64,000 bases of DNA from NCBI GenBank assembly GCA_001898405.1, contig MKTW01000012.1, positions 338,191 through 402,190 on the forward strand, read 5' to 3'. The stretch is from Sphingobacteriales bacterium 44-61. Lineage in GTDB: Bacteria; Bacteroidota; Bacteroidia; Chitinophagales; Chitinophagaceae. The notes beneath the pieces were generated by a model. It saw only the letters and a list, made by a program, of their open reading frames with translations. It was not told the origin of the DNA and made no database searches. The translations under genes were made by a program, and so were the position numbers. Shown here in pieces: positions 25,214 to 34,356 of this stretch. Within the stretch, counting starts at the first letter, position 1; every line of letters begins with the position of its first letter.

Positions 25214-25751
25214 GTGCTTTCTGTTTTTTAAGCAAGGCGACCAGTTTTTGCTTGCCGCGGATATACTGGGTCCGCACAGTAGAGGGAGCTACCTGCATAA
25301 TGTCTGCTATTTCTTCCTGGTCGTATCCTTCCAACAGGTAAAGGCTGAGCACAGCCCGGTAACCATCCGGCAGGGACAGCAATCCCATTTTTATCATGTT
25401 TACATTATAATCGATCTCTTCTTCGCTCATTTCTTCATCCTGTGACATGTCCAGGTTTTCAGGCTCCAGTTCCACCAGGGTCAGCCGTCTTTTTTTGATC
25501 AGGCTGATACTTTTGAATACCACGATCTGTTTTACCCATGCTCCAAAAGTGGATTGTTGCCGGAAGGAACTGATCTGCATAAAAGCATCAGTAAAGGATT
25601 CCTGAAGGACGTCTTCCGCATCGGCTGTATTATTGGTGATCCGGAGGGCTGTATTATACATAGCCCTCGCATATCTCTCGTATAACAAGCGATAGGCAGT
25701 CTTATCTCCCTTGATGCATTGCTCTACCAATACATCAGCAGTTGGTATCAT
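25206..25751 (-). CDS. RNA polymerase ECF sigma factor
   Basis: The 181-residue sigma-70 family factor has region 2 with LLYERYARAMYNTALRIT, NTADAEDVLQESFTDAFMQI and FGAWVKQIVVFKSISLIKKR. Region 4 has LPDGYRAVLSLYLLEGYDQE and the helix-turn-helix QEEIADIMQVAPSTVRTQYI. An acidic linker (SQDEEMSEEEIDYN) joins them. It is a different lineage from the FecI-like factor at 15187-15756. It overlaps the anti-sigma-like gene by 8 bp. Its likely targets include its own operon. Confidence 0.93.
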   Translation of the reverse strand: MIPTADVLVEQCIKGDKTAYRLLYERYARAMYNTALRITNNTADAEDVLQESFTDAFMQISSFRQQSTFGAWVKQIVVFKSISLIKKRRLTLVELEPENLDMSQDEEMSEEEIDYNVNMIKMGLLSLPDGYRAVLSLYLLEGYDQEEIADIMQVAPSTVRTQYIRGKQKLVALLKKQKAHE

Positions 25752-25819
25752 TCCGGTAATCTCCAGGCAATTGCTTTTCTATAAAGTAAGAGATATTTAA
25801 GGAATGTTGCACGACCGCT

Positions 25820-25840
25820 CATCTTTTTTAAGAAAAGATG
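25820..25840. terminator. Weak hairpin after the FAD/Fe-S gene
   Basis: An 8-bp perfect stem (CATCTTTT, 25820-25827, with AAAAGATG, 25833-25840) and 5-nt loop lie 13 bp beyond the stop of the minus-strand oxidoreductase gene. There is no good T run, so termination is uncertain. Confidence 0.4.
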
Positions 25841-25853
25841 CCGGGGCTAAAGA

Positions 25854-28787
25854 TTACAGCAGGGCTTCATACAATATTTCCACCGGGTGCTGCGCTTTTC
25901 TGCCTGCACCATCCTTGATCTGGTGGCGGCAGCTGGTACCGGGAGCTGCAATGATCGTATCATCGGCGGCATTACGTACAGCAGGAAGCAGTACCAGTTC
26001 ACCTACTTTCATAGAAAGCTCATAATGCTCTTTTTCATAACCAAAGCTGCCTGCCATTCCGCAGCAGCCTGATGGTATGATCTCTACGCTGTAATTTTCA
26101 GGTAATGATAATAATTGTTGTGAGGGGTCAACCGAAGAGAGGGCTTTTTGTTGACAATGCCCGTGCAGTTTGATATGTTTTTTTTCTTTGGTGAAGGATT
26201 GGGAAGTGATATGCCCTTTTTTGATTTCCGATGCAATGAACTCATCAATAAGGTAGACGTGTTTTGACAATGCTTTAGCCCGTTCATATTGATCATCATC
26301 TGCCAGATCTATATACTCATCGCGGAAAGTCAGGATCGCGGAAGGTTCAATGCCCACTAAAGGAGTATCGGCATTGATCAATGGATACAATGAGCGGATA
26401 TTCTTATTGGCGATCTTTTTGGCCTGGCGCAATAATCCTTTTGAAAGAGAAGCCCTGCCGCTTTCAGTATGTTCGGGAATGATCACTTCGTAACCCAGCT
26501 TATCCAGTAGTTGTATTGCTTTTATGCCGATAAGCGTATCGTTGTAATTCGTGAACTCATCGCAGAAGAGGTAAACCTTCCTGCTTTTCGCACTATGCTC
26601 ATTTTTGTTCTTCCACTGGCTATACCATTTCCTCAAGGTTGTTTTATACAGGGTAGGCATGGAACGCTTAACGGCAAAACCGGCCGACCGTTTTACCCAT
26701 TTGCTTACCACTGAATTCGTCATCACAAAATTGTAGAGGCCAGGCCAGACAGCGCCTGCAGCAGAACTGCTGTTAAAACCGGCGATCAGTTTTGCCCGCA
26801 TGGGCACTCCGTTCGCATCATAATAATGTTGCAGGAACTCTGCTTTCAGTTTGGCCACATCCACATTGCTGGGGCATTCCGATTTGCATCCTTTACAACT
26901 CAGGCAAAGGTCCATCACTTCATAGATCTCTTTATGATCAAAACGATTGAGTTTATCTGAATTAGTAAGGAATTCACGCAATATATTGGCGCGTGCGCGT
27001 GTAGTGTCTTTCTCATTCCTTGTAGCCATATAGGAAGGGCACATGGTGCCGCCGCTCAATTGTGTTTTCCGGCAATCTCCACTGCCATTGCATTGTTCGG
27101 CATGTTGCAGGATATCCTGGTTATGAAAACGGAAAACGGTCTTGAAAGCAGGCGTTTGCTGCCCCGGGGTATACCGCAGCATGGTATTCATCGGCGGTGT
27201 ATCAATGATCTTATTCGGATTGAAAATGGTATGTGGGTCCCATGCTTTCTTGATCTCTTTCAATAAATGGTAATTCTTTTCACCCACCATCTGCCTGATG
27301 AATTCGCCGCGCAGCCGGCCATCGCCATGCTCACCGCTCAGGGAGCCCTGGTATTTTTTTACCAGGGTAGCTATTTCTTCTGCGATCGTTCGGAATAGTT
27401 GATTGCCCTGTTCTGTTTTCAGGTTGATGATGGGGCGCAAATGCAATTCTCCTGAACCCGCATGTGCATAATGCACAGAATAGAGCCCATGTTTGTTCAG
27501 TATTTCATTGAATTCACGGATATAGGCCGGCAGGTCCTGCACATCCACTGCAGTATCTTCAATTACAGGTACCGCCTTTTCATCACCCGGCAAATTGCTT
27601 AATAAGCCGAGACCTGCTTTACGGAGTGTCCATATTTTTTTGCTGTCATTGCCGAATAAAAGCGGGAAATGATAGCCGAGCCCGGCGGCCCGCATTTCAG
27701 CTTCACATTGCTGAGCTTCTGCAATAATTTCTTCACGGTTGTTGCGGGAGAATTCAATTACGAGGATAGCGCCTGGATCACCCTGAACGAAGAAACGGTT
27801 CTTTTGCTGTTCAATATTGTTCTTGGTGCATTCCAGTACATAATGATCGATCAGTTCACTGGCACTGATCCGGTATTTTACGGCCACCAGGTTGGCGCGC
27901 AATGCTTCATCAATAGAATTGAAATGTACGCACAGCAGCCCTATTTCTTTTGGCGGCACCGGCACTACATTCAGTTTTATTTCCGTGATAAATGCCAGTG
28001 TGCCTTCTGAGCCTGCTATCAGCGAACAGAAATTGAAATCAGGACCGCCGGCTGTGAAGGGCGCCATTTCCAGGAGAAGATCAACCGCATAACCGGTATT
28101 TCTCCTTTCCACGGTTTTCTTCGGAAATTCCTTCCTTATTTCAACCTGGTTTTCATAGTTGCCCAGCAGGCTTCGTACTGTTCTGTAAATGGAAGCTTCC
28201 AGCGTATCTCCTTCACATTTGCGGTGGAAGGCGTCGAGATCAACAGCGTTGAAAACAGCTTCGCTGCCATCGCTCAATAATGCGGTTACTTCCAGCAGGT
28301 GTTCCCTGGTGCTGCGGTATACCACAGAATTGGAACCACAACTGTTATTGCCGACCATGCCGCCGATCATGGCGCGGTTGGCAGTGGAGGTTTCGGGGCC
28401 AAAGAAAAGCCCATGGGGTTTCAGGAATACGTTCAGTTCATCACGGATCACACCGGGCTCTACCCGTACCCATTTATCTTCCTTATTCAGCTCAATTATC
28501 CGGGTAAAATTTTTCGATACATCTACCACAATGCCTGATCCTACAACCTGCCCAGCCAGTGAAGTGCCGGCAGTGCGGGGGATCAGGGAGGTTTTATATT
28601 CATTGGCAAAGCGGATAAGCTTGCGCAGGTCTTCTTTTGTTTTGGGGATCGCTACTGCCAGGGGCAATTCACGATAAGCAGAAGCGTCAGTAGCGTACAG
28701 GGTACGCATGGTGGTATCAAAATGCAGGGTTCCGTCAAGAGATGCAGCCAACTGCCTCAACTGTTCATTCATGGTATACGATGACAT
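25854..28787 (-). CDS. FAD-linked oxidase / Fe-S oxidoreductase (D-2-hydroxyacid dehydrogenase type)
   Basis: The roughly 977-residue fusion joins a GlcD-like flavoprotein to a GlcF-like iron-sulfur part. The FAD-binding PCMH domain (about 45-260) is seen in IPRTAGTSLAGQVVGSGIVV and GNNSCGSNSVVYRSTREH. A C-terminal FAD-oxidase domain (about 265-520) ends in LSGEHGDGRLRGEF. The iron-sulfur motif is CLSCKGCKSECPSNVDVAKL, with an earlier C-x-GSGDCRK/MCPSY cluster. Cysteine-rich CCG-type elements (HGHCQQKAL, PSGCCGMAGSFGY) close it. The substrate is probably D-lactate, glycolate or another 2-hydroxyacid, with electrons going to quinone. ATGs at 28787 and 28772 are both possible; an ATC/ATG-like reading from 28814 would overlap the promoter box. 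Confidence 0.9.
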   Translation of the reverse strand: MSSYTMNEQLRQLAASLDGTLHFDTTMRTLYATDASAYRELPLAVAIPKTKEDLRKLIRFANEYKTSLIPRTAGTSLAGQVVGSGIVVDVSKNFTRIIELNKEDKWVRVEPGVIRDELNVFLKPHGLFFGPETSTANRAMIGGMVGNNSCGSNSVVYRSTREHLLEVTALLSDGSEAVFNAVDLDAFHRKCEGDTLEASIYRTVRSLLGNYENQVEIRKEFPKKTVERRNTGYAVDLLLEMAPFTAGGPDFNFCSLIAGSEGTLAFITEIKLNVVPVPPKEIGLLCVHFNSIDEALRANLVAVKYRISASELIDHYVLECTKNNIEQQKNRFFVQGDPGAILVIEFSRNNREEIIAEAQQCEAEMRAAGLGYHFPLLFGNDSKKIWTLRKAGLGLLSNLPGDEKAVPVIEDTAVDVQDLPAYIREFNEILNKHGLYSVHYAHAGSGELHLRPIINLKTEQGNQLFRTIAEEIATLVKKYQGSLSGEHGDGRLRGEFIRQMVGEKNYHLLKEIKKAWDPHTIFNPNKIIDTPPMNTMLRYTPGQQTPAFKTVFRFHNQDILQHAEQCNGSGDCRKTQLSGGTMCPSYMATRNEKDTTRARANILREFLTNSDKLNRFDHKEIYEVMDLCLSCKGCKSECPSNVDVAKLKAEFLQHYYDANGVPMRAKLIAGFNSSSAAGAVWPGLYNFVMTNSVVSKWVKRSAGFAVKRSMPTLYKTTLRKWYSQWKNKNEHSAKSRKVYLFCDEFTNYNDTLIGIKAIQLLDKLGYEVIIPEHTESGRASLSKGLLRQAKKIANKNIRSLYPLINADTPLVGIEPSAILTFRDEYIDLADDDQYERAKALSKHVYLIDEFIASEIKKGHITSQSFTKEKKHIKLHGHCQQKALSSVDPSQQLLSLPENYSVEIIPSGCCGMAGSFGYEKEHYELSMKVGELVLLPAVRNAADDTIIAAPGTSCRHQIKDGAGRKAQHPVEILYEALL

Positions 28788-28793
28788 ATTTGC

Positions 28794-28801
28794 CAAAAAT
28801 A
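28794..28801 (-). promoter_or_regulatory. Candidate -7 element abutting the oxidoreductase start
   Basis: On the minus strand this reads TATTTTTG, an exact TAnnTTTG match, ending 6 bp before the ATG at 28787. Transcription would begin at or near that ATG. Confidence 0.45.
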
Positions 28802-28836
28802 CATCAAGTAGCAAAAAAATCCCGGCTTCATTTAGT

Positions 28837-28980
28837 CTACTTTTTTAGTGGATAACCAATTTCCCAAATATGTCCGAATGGATCGGCCAGTTTTCCTATT
28901 TTCCAGGATTCTTCTGTAGTGACCGGGCAGATCTGTATGGCTCCGGCTTTTAACGCGTTCAATCCCTTAAATTTGGGACA
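28837..28980 (-). pseudogene. C-terminal remnant of a VOC (glyoxalase/bleomycin-resistance) family gene
   Basis: The minus-strand frame ending in TAG at 28837-28839 reads LNALKAGAIQICPV, then SWKIGKLADPFGHIWEI and a short tail GYPLKK. This is the unmistakable C-terminal strand set of a PhnB-like VOC protein (AGA...PV...DPFGHxWEI), about 47 residues. The remaining roughly 90 N-terminal residues and a start codon are missing, because upstream sequence is occupied by the gntP gene starting at 28980. It is best read as a gene truncated by a rearrangement that brought gntP in. Stop codon and frame are intact, so the damage may be recent. Confidence 0.8.
28968..28975 (+). promoter_or_regulatory. 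Candidate -7 element abutting the gntP start
   Basis: TAAATTTG matches TAnnTTTG exactly and ends 4 bp before the ATG at 28980. It lies within the end of the VOC remnant on the other strand. Confidence 0.45.
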
Positions 28981-30308
28981 TGAGTACTTCTTTTCTGCAG
29001 GTGATCCTTTTCCTGCTTGCTGGTATAGCTTCCATAATTGTATTGACCGTCCGTTTCAGGGTCCATCCTTTCTTCGCGTTGCTTATTGCATGTTTTGTAA
29101 CAGGACTGGGCATTCAGTTGGGCGTACCGGAGATATTGAACCTGATGAAAGCGGGTTTTGGTGATATCATGTCCAAACTGGCGATCATTATTGTACTGGG
29201 AACAACGATCGGCGTGTTGCTGGAAAAAAATGGCAGCACCCAGGTAATGGCTGCTTATATACTGCGGGTAGTAGGACAGAAGCGTTCATCGCTGGCGATC
29301 GCTATCACTGGCTTTATTGTGGGGCTGCCGATCTTCTGCGATTCCGGTTATATTGTACTGAATGGGATCAATAAATCGCTTGTGCGGAGGACCGGTATTG
29401 CGGTAGCAACTATGAGCGTATCGCTTGGTGCCGGCCTTTATGCCGTGCATTGCCTGTTGCCTCCACACCCGGGAGCTACAGCTGCAGCCAGCACATTGGG
29501 GGTTGATTTTGGGAAATTGATCCTGTGTGGTATCCTGATCGCTATTCCAGCCATGCTGATCGGGCATGCCTGGGCTGTATATGCCGGCCGCAAAACGCAA
29601 ACAGCGAATGTGATAAATAAGGAGGAAGAAGAAAGTGAAACAGGAGAAAGGCCTTCTGTTTTCCGTGCGTTTTTACCAGTGATCGTACCGATCCTGCTGA
29701 TGGCAGTAAAATCAGTGATGGGATTGGAACATACAGAAGGCGGCCTGGCTAAAGCATTCAATATCGCCGGTGATCCTTCTATTGCATTGGCAGCAGGTGT
29801 GTTGCTGGCTATTCTTACTGGTAAGAATGATAAACATACATTGAGTGCAAACCTGTCTTCATCAGTAGAAAAAGCAGGAGGTATCCTGGTCATTATCGGT
29901 GCAGGTGGTGCATTCGGCGCTGTGCTGTCGGCCACTAATATCGGTGGTCATTTTGGAGAAACACTGGATATGAAAACACTGGGAATATGGTTTCCCTTTT
30001 TGCTGACCTGTATAATCAAAACCGCACAGGGATCATCTACCGTGGCGATAGTGACCGCATCTTCCATCATCTTACCGTTGCTTCCGGCATTAGGGCTCGA
30101 TAGTGAGAATGGCAGGATACTGGCCGTGCTTTCAATGGGCGCCGGTTCCATGATGATATCTCATACCAATGATGCTTATTTCTGGGTGATCTCCAAGTTT
30201 TCTGATATTGATATAAAGACCATGTTGCGCGTGCATTCCATGGCTTCTGTATGGATGGGGCTGATCACAATGACAGTAGTTTATATCCTTTCCTTCTTTA
30301 TGAAATGA
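28980..30308 (+). CDS. GntP-family permease (gluconate/organic acid:H+ symporter)
   Basis: This 442-residue polytopic protein has about 12-14 membrane helices and the family landmarks FGDIMSKLAIIIVLGTTIGV, LPIFCDSGYIVLNGI, LYAVHCLLPPHPGATAAAS, and the C-terminal SMGAGSMMISHTNDAYFWVI. GntP proteins import gluconate, glycerate or related hydroxyacids with protons. The divergent FAD/Fe-S oxidoreductase acts on hydroxyacids, so the two may serve one pathway, though this is an inference from proximity. Length is typical. The gene ends 15 bp from the convergent antiporter gene with no visible terminator. Confidence 0.93.
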   Translation: MSTSFLQVILFLLAGIASIIVLTVRFRVHPFFALLIACFVTGLGIQLGVPEILNLMKAGFGDIMSKLAIIIVLGTTIGVLLEKNGSTQVMAAYILRVVGQKRSSLAIAITGFIVGLPIFCDSGYIVLNGINKSLVRRTGIAVATMSVSLGAGLYAVHCLLPPHPGATAAASTLGVDFGKLILCGILIAIPAMLIGHAWAVYAGRKTQTANVINKEEEESETGERPSVFRAFLPVIVPILLMAVKSVMGLEHTEGGLAKAFNIAGDPSIALAAGVLLAILTGKNDKHTLSANLSSSVEKAGGILVIIGAGGAFGAVLSATNIGGHFGETLDMKTLGIWFPFLLTCIIKTAQGSSTVAIVTASSIILPLLPALGLDSENGRILAVLSMGAGSMMISHTNDAYFWVISKFSDIDIKTMLRVHSMASVWMGLITMTVVYILSFFMK

Positions 30309-30323
30309 TCAGAAACTTTTATT

Positions 30324-32591
30324 CTACGCATGTTTCAAGATCAAAACGGATGGAGCATTCGTCAGCCAATCGGCTTCCGTTTCAATGGCTTTTTTCCATC
30401 CATCCGTGCTGATAAGCAATAGCTCAGTGTTTGTATGCTGGATTTTCAATGCACCGTCCAGTGACAGGAGATCTGCCCCCTGCTCTTTAAGCGCACTGAT
30501 CTTTTTCTGCAAACCATTACTGTTTTGCTGACTACTGAGATTTTCCGGATCGGCAATATGGATGCTGACATCTTTTTTATATAATAACTGCCTTGCCTGA
30601 TCAATGAGGAAAGCGTCTTTGGGAGAAGAAAGGTATACATTCACCTGGCGCAGTTCCTGCAATCCTTTATCGAGAAAGATACCTACAGGCACCGTAGCAT
30701 TGCGCATGATATGTTTAACGGTTTCATCAAATGCCGTGGTCTCAAAAAGTTTTTCTTTTCCGGTGATCGTATCCAGTAATCTTTCAGGATTGATGATGCG
30801 GGTGGTGAGGCCTAATATTTTTCCCAGCAGGCTGCCTTCAAATACAGAACTGCCAGCACCGATCAGCAGGAGGTCAACCTGGGCAAGATTAGCTGTTTGC
30901 GTAATATCGTGTTCTATCTGGGAAGAGGGTTTGAAAAGCGTCGTTACGGGAATTTGCAGCCGCTCTGCTTCCTGGTTCACCGGTTCAAAATTCTCTTTTT
31001 CATATTCCTCCTGATTATACATATTGAGTTCTGTACTTGGAGAAAGGTGTAAGGCGGTAATGCGTGAGTTTTGCATCGATCCCCGCACAAAATAATGAGC
31101 AAGCTTTAACAACGACACTCCTTTGCGGGATACACGGAAGGCAATAAGGATATTGTAAGGCTTTATTTTGGCCTTTGCCTCCGCAGTTTTTTTGGCAGGG
31201 AATATTTTATTGATGATATCCAGTGAAGGGCCGGTCATAGAAGTGGTCACCAAAGCCATGATCACCATCATGGCGAATATCGAAGGGCTCAGCACACCGA
31301 GATCATAACCAATGTTCAGCACTACCAGTTCCATCAGGCCCCTTGTATTCATCAGTGCACCGATCGAAAGACTGTCTTTCCAGCTTTGCCCTACGTACTT
31401 CGCAGCAAGGCTGCCACCTGCAAATTTGCCGATTACGGCTACACAGACGATCGCACCACAAACTTTCCAGAGATGCCAGTCGTTCAACAACCCGATCTGT
31501 GTCCGCAACCCCGTAAACACAAAAAATAAGGGGAGGAGCAGCACCAGTGACACGTCTTCTACTTTCTCAATAAAAATGCTGCGGAAATGGATACGTGAAG
31601 GCATGATCACCCCGGCCATGAAGGCGCCAAAGAGAGCATGGATGCCGATCACTTCTGTCAGGTAGGATGAACCAAGCAGAGTGATGAAAAAAATGGCGAC
31701 TACAGGTTTACTGATCGTTTCTTTACTGGAATATTTTTCACCGATACGGCGGAGAAAAGGCTGTATCACTTTCAGCATTACGATCACATAAGCAATAGCC
31801 ATGAGAATGGTAAACAATGCGCTGATAACGGAGCCGGCTTTAACGATGGCGATCACAGCAGCCAGCAGGCACCATGCAGTGATATCATCGGCAGCAGCAC
31901 AGGTGATAACAATAGAGCCGAGCTTTGTTTTGGATAATCCTCTTTCCTGTACAATGCGGGCCAGTACCGGGAAAGCGGTAATGCTCATGGCTATGCCCAT
32001 GAACAATGCAAAAGCGATAAAGGTAACATTAGCCGGGGCAAAGCTCTGGTAAATGTAATAGGCCAGTGCAATGCCCAGGGTGAAAGGAAAGATAATACTG
32101 GCATGGCTTACCACCACGGCATCTTTGGCTTTATTGCGCAGCAGGTTAAGGTCGAGTTCCATGCCTACCACGAACATAAAAAGTATCAGTCCGATCTGGC
32201 TCAGGAACTGCAGGTTGCCCAGGGATTGCGAGGGGAATAATAAATGGGAGAATTCCGGGAAATAAGCGCCGAGAAAAGAAGGACCAAGTACGATACCGGC
32301 AAAAATTTCTCCGATCACCGAAGGCTGGCGGATCTTTTTGCAAAGAAAGCCAAACAAGCGTGCCGTGAGAATGATCGTGATGATCTGCAGCAGCAGGATG
32401 GCCAGTGGGTTGGTAAGATTATGATTATACGTTTCCCTGAATTGCTGCCAGGTGGAAGCGTTCAATTGCGGAATAAAATCAGTGACTTTTCCTTCTTCGA
32501 GCCCTGCACCTTTCCGGATAATAAAGTAAATAATGCCGGAAAACCCGGCAATGGTAATAACATAGAAAAGCAGGTTCTTATACTTTCTCAT
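30324..32591 (-). CDS. Cation:proton antiporter (CPA2/KefB-like) with C-terminal USP-like domains
   Basis: The 755-residue membrane protein carries a Na+/H+ exchanger domain (about 50-450): IRQPSVIGEIFAGIVLGPSF, then LGNLQFLSQIGLILFMFVVG, ISKTKLGSIVITCAAADDIT-like and SLSIGALMNTRGLMELVVLN. An additional N-terminal helix precedes it. The cytoplasmic C-terminal half (about 480-755) holds two UspA-like alpha/beta domains (YNILIAFRVSRKGVSLLKLA and, later, ATVPVGIFLDKGL). Instead of the TrkA-N/RCK domain of KefB/KefC, regulation is therefore probably by nucleotide-binding USP domains. The transported cation (Na+ or K+) cannot be told. The gene is monocistronic. Confidence 0.9.
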   Translation of the reverse strand: MRKYKNLLFYVITIAGFSGIIYFIIRKGAGLEEGKVTDFIPQLNASTWQQFRETYNHNLTNPLAILLLQIITIILTARLFGFLCKKIRQPSVIGEIFAGIVLGPSFLGAYFPEFSHLLFPSQSLGNLQFLSQIGLILFMFVVGMELDLNLLRNKAKDAVVVSHASIIFPFTLGIALAYYIYQSFAPANVTFIAFALFMGIAMSITAFPVLARIVQERGLSKTKLGSIVITCAAADDITAWCLLAAVIAIVKAGSVISALFTILMAIAYVIVMLKVIQPFLRRIGEKYSSKETISKPVVAIFFITLLGSSYLTEVIGIHALFGAFMAGVIMPSRIHFRSIFIEKVEDVSLVLLLPLFFVFTGLRTQIGLLNDWHLWKVCGAIVCVAVIGKFAGGSLAAKYVGQSWKDSLSIGALMNTRGLMELVVLNIGYDLGVLSPSIFAMMVIMALVTTSMTGPSLDIINKIFPAKKTAEAKAKIKPYNILIAFRVSRKGVSLLKLAHYFVRGSMQNSRITALHLSPSTELNMYNQEEYEKENFEPVNQEAERLQIPVTTLFKPSSQIEHDITQTANLAQVDLLLIGAGSSVFEGSLLGKILGLTTRIINPERLLDTITGKEKLFETTAFDETVKHIMRNATVPVGIFLDKGLQELRQVNVYLSSPKDAFLIDQARQLLYKKDVSIHIADPENLSSQQNSNGLQKKISALKEQGADLLSLDGALKIQHTNTELLLISTDGWKKAIETEADWLTNAPSVLILKHA

Positions 32592-32849
32592 CGAAAAAAG
32601 TTCAGGTTAGCATAAAGGTTATTCAGTGCTTTCTATATGGCGGCAATATCAGGCGAAGTTATTGATGATATTGAATTATTTCAATGCAGTTTTCAGAAAG
32701 ATAAAACATATTTGGAGGAAAAAACATAAAACGTCCACAGAGGGTTAAAAATTTAGAAGAAGTAAAATTTCAGTTGAAAATATAGCTGCCGGAATGATGC
32801 CGGAACAGGCTTTATTAATATATTCGGAACTAATTTTAAACATCACTGC

Positions 32850-34316
32850 ATGAGACAAATATTATTAACAGGGGTAGCTTGCTATCTTGGTATCTTAACC
32901 GCTTCGGCGCAGGGTAAACCCGAATGGAAAGATGTGTTTACACGAATCAACCAGGAGGTTTTAACCAATTCAAAAGCTTATAGCTCTTTAAGAGACGCTA
33001 CTTCTACGATCGGCCACCGGCTTACCGGTTCAGAAAATGGTAAAAAAGCAGAACAGTATGCTTACGATCTGCTGCGTTCCTATGGTTATCAGAACGTACG
33101 TTTTCAACCATTTGAAGTGGAGAGCTGGAGCAGGGGCACCATCCAGGTATCTGTTGGGCCGGATGCAAAGGACCTGCAACCTGTAAAAGCCGTTTCACTG
33201 GCACATGCACCGGTGAAATCGAATGTGGGCGGGGAACTGGTGGAAATGGGCAATGGACTGGAAGCAGATTACAAGGCTTCGCCAGGCAAGGTAAAAGGGA
33301 AAATAGCCCTGGTTTACCTGGGTATACTGCCAGGCTCCGGTGAAGGGCTGAAAAACCTGCACCGTTCTGAGAAAACAGCCCTTGCTACCAAGTATGGAGC
33401 AAAAGGGATCATTATTATCAATACAGCTGCGAATGGCGTACTGCTTACAGGCACAGCTTCTGTTACAGGAAAACTGATCCCGATACCTGCAGTATGTATC
33501 GGTAAGGAAGATGGATTGGCTTTGCGCGAAAAACTGAAATCAGGTAAACTGGAAGCACGTATTCAGTTGACCAATTTCTCTGGCATGATCAAAGCCCGGA
33601 ATGTGATCGCTACCATTCCCGGTAAAACCCTGCCGAATGAGAAAATTGTAGTAGGCGGCCACCTGGATAGCTGGGATCTCGCCACTGGTGCCATCGACAA
33701 TGGCATCGGTTCGTTTTCAGTGCTGGATATGGCAAGAACATTTAAGGCGCTTAATCTTCAACCTGAGAGAACAGTAGAGTTTGTATTGTTCATGGGAGAG
33801 GAAGAAGGGCTGCTTGGGTCTAAGAGCTATGTAAAGGAAGCGCTCCGCGATAAAAGCATTGACAAGATCCGGTTCATGCTGAATTATGATATGACCAATG
33901 ATCCCAAGGGATATTCTGCTACTACAGATGCCAGCAAATCATTATTCCAGGCAATCGGCTCTCTGGCGCAGGCGATCGATACAAGTTTCAGGAACAGCTT
34001 CCGCAGTGGTGCCGGCCTTCACAGCGACCACCAGCCTTTTATGCTCCAGGGGGTGCCCACAGGCGGTGCAGGGGGTGGAAGTCTTCCCAATAACGCAGGT
34101 CCCTGCTATCATGCCGACTGTGATGATTTCAGGCTGGTGGATGAAAAAGGCATGCAAAATACAGTGAGGTATAATGCTATGCTGGTATATGGATTGGCTG
34201 ACGCTCCGGTGATTGAGGCAAAAAGATTGACAGACCAGGAAACAAAGGATCTGTTATTGAAGTCTAATCTCAAAGAGCCGTTGCAGATAGCAGGGGAGTG
34301 GAGGTGGAAGGATTGA
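32850..34316 (+). CDS. Secreted M28-family zinc metallopeptidase
   Basis: The 488-residue protein has a signal peptide (MRQILLTGVACYLGILTASAQ), a PA domain insert (about 110-230) and the M28 catalytic domain. Zinc ligands and catalytic residues are visible in VVGGHLDSWDLATGAIDNG (His and bridging Asp), LFMGEEEGLLGS (Glu-Glu), LNYDMTND (Asp) and LHSDHQPF (His). It resembles carboxypeptidase Q-like or aminopeptidase enzymes of the M28B group. It probably degrades peptides in the periplasm or outside the cell. Exact cleavage preference cannot be read. The gene has its own 258-bp upstream region with no clear -7 element. Confidence 0.92.
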   Translation: MRQILLTGVACYLGILTASAQGKPEWKDVFTRINQEVLTNSKAYSSLRDATSTIGHRLTGSENGKKAEQYAYDLLRSYGYQNVRFQPFEVESWSRGTIQVSVGPDAKDLQPVKAVSLAHAPVKSNVGGELVEMGNGLEADYKASPGKVKGKIALVYLGILPGSGEGLKNLHRSEKTALATKYGAKGIIIINTAANGVLLTGTASVTGKLIPIPAVCIGKEDGLALREKLKSGKLEARIQLTNFSGMIKARNVIATIPGKTLPNEKIVVGGHLDSWDLATGAIDNGIGSFSVLDMARTFKALNLQPERTVEFVLFMGEEEGLLGSKSYVKEALRDKSIDKIRFMLNYDMTNDPKGYSATTDASKSLFQAIGSLAQAIDTSFRNSFRSGAGLHSDHQPFMLQGVPTGGAGGGSLPNNAGPCYHADCDDFRLVDEKGMQNTVRYNAMLVYGLADAPVIEAKRLTDQETKDLLLKSNLKEPLQIAGEWRWKD

Positions 34317-34356
34317 GTGGTGAATAAGGATTCCGATGCCATATAAGCCGTGACAA

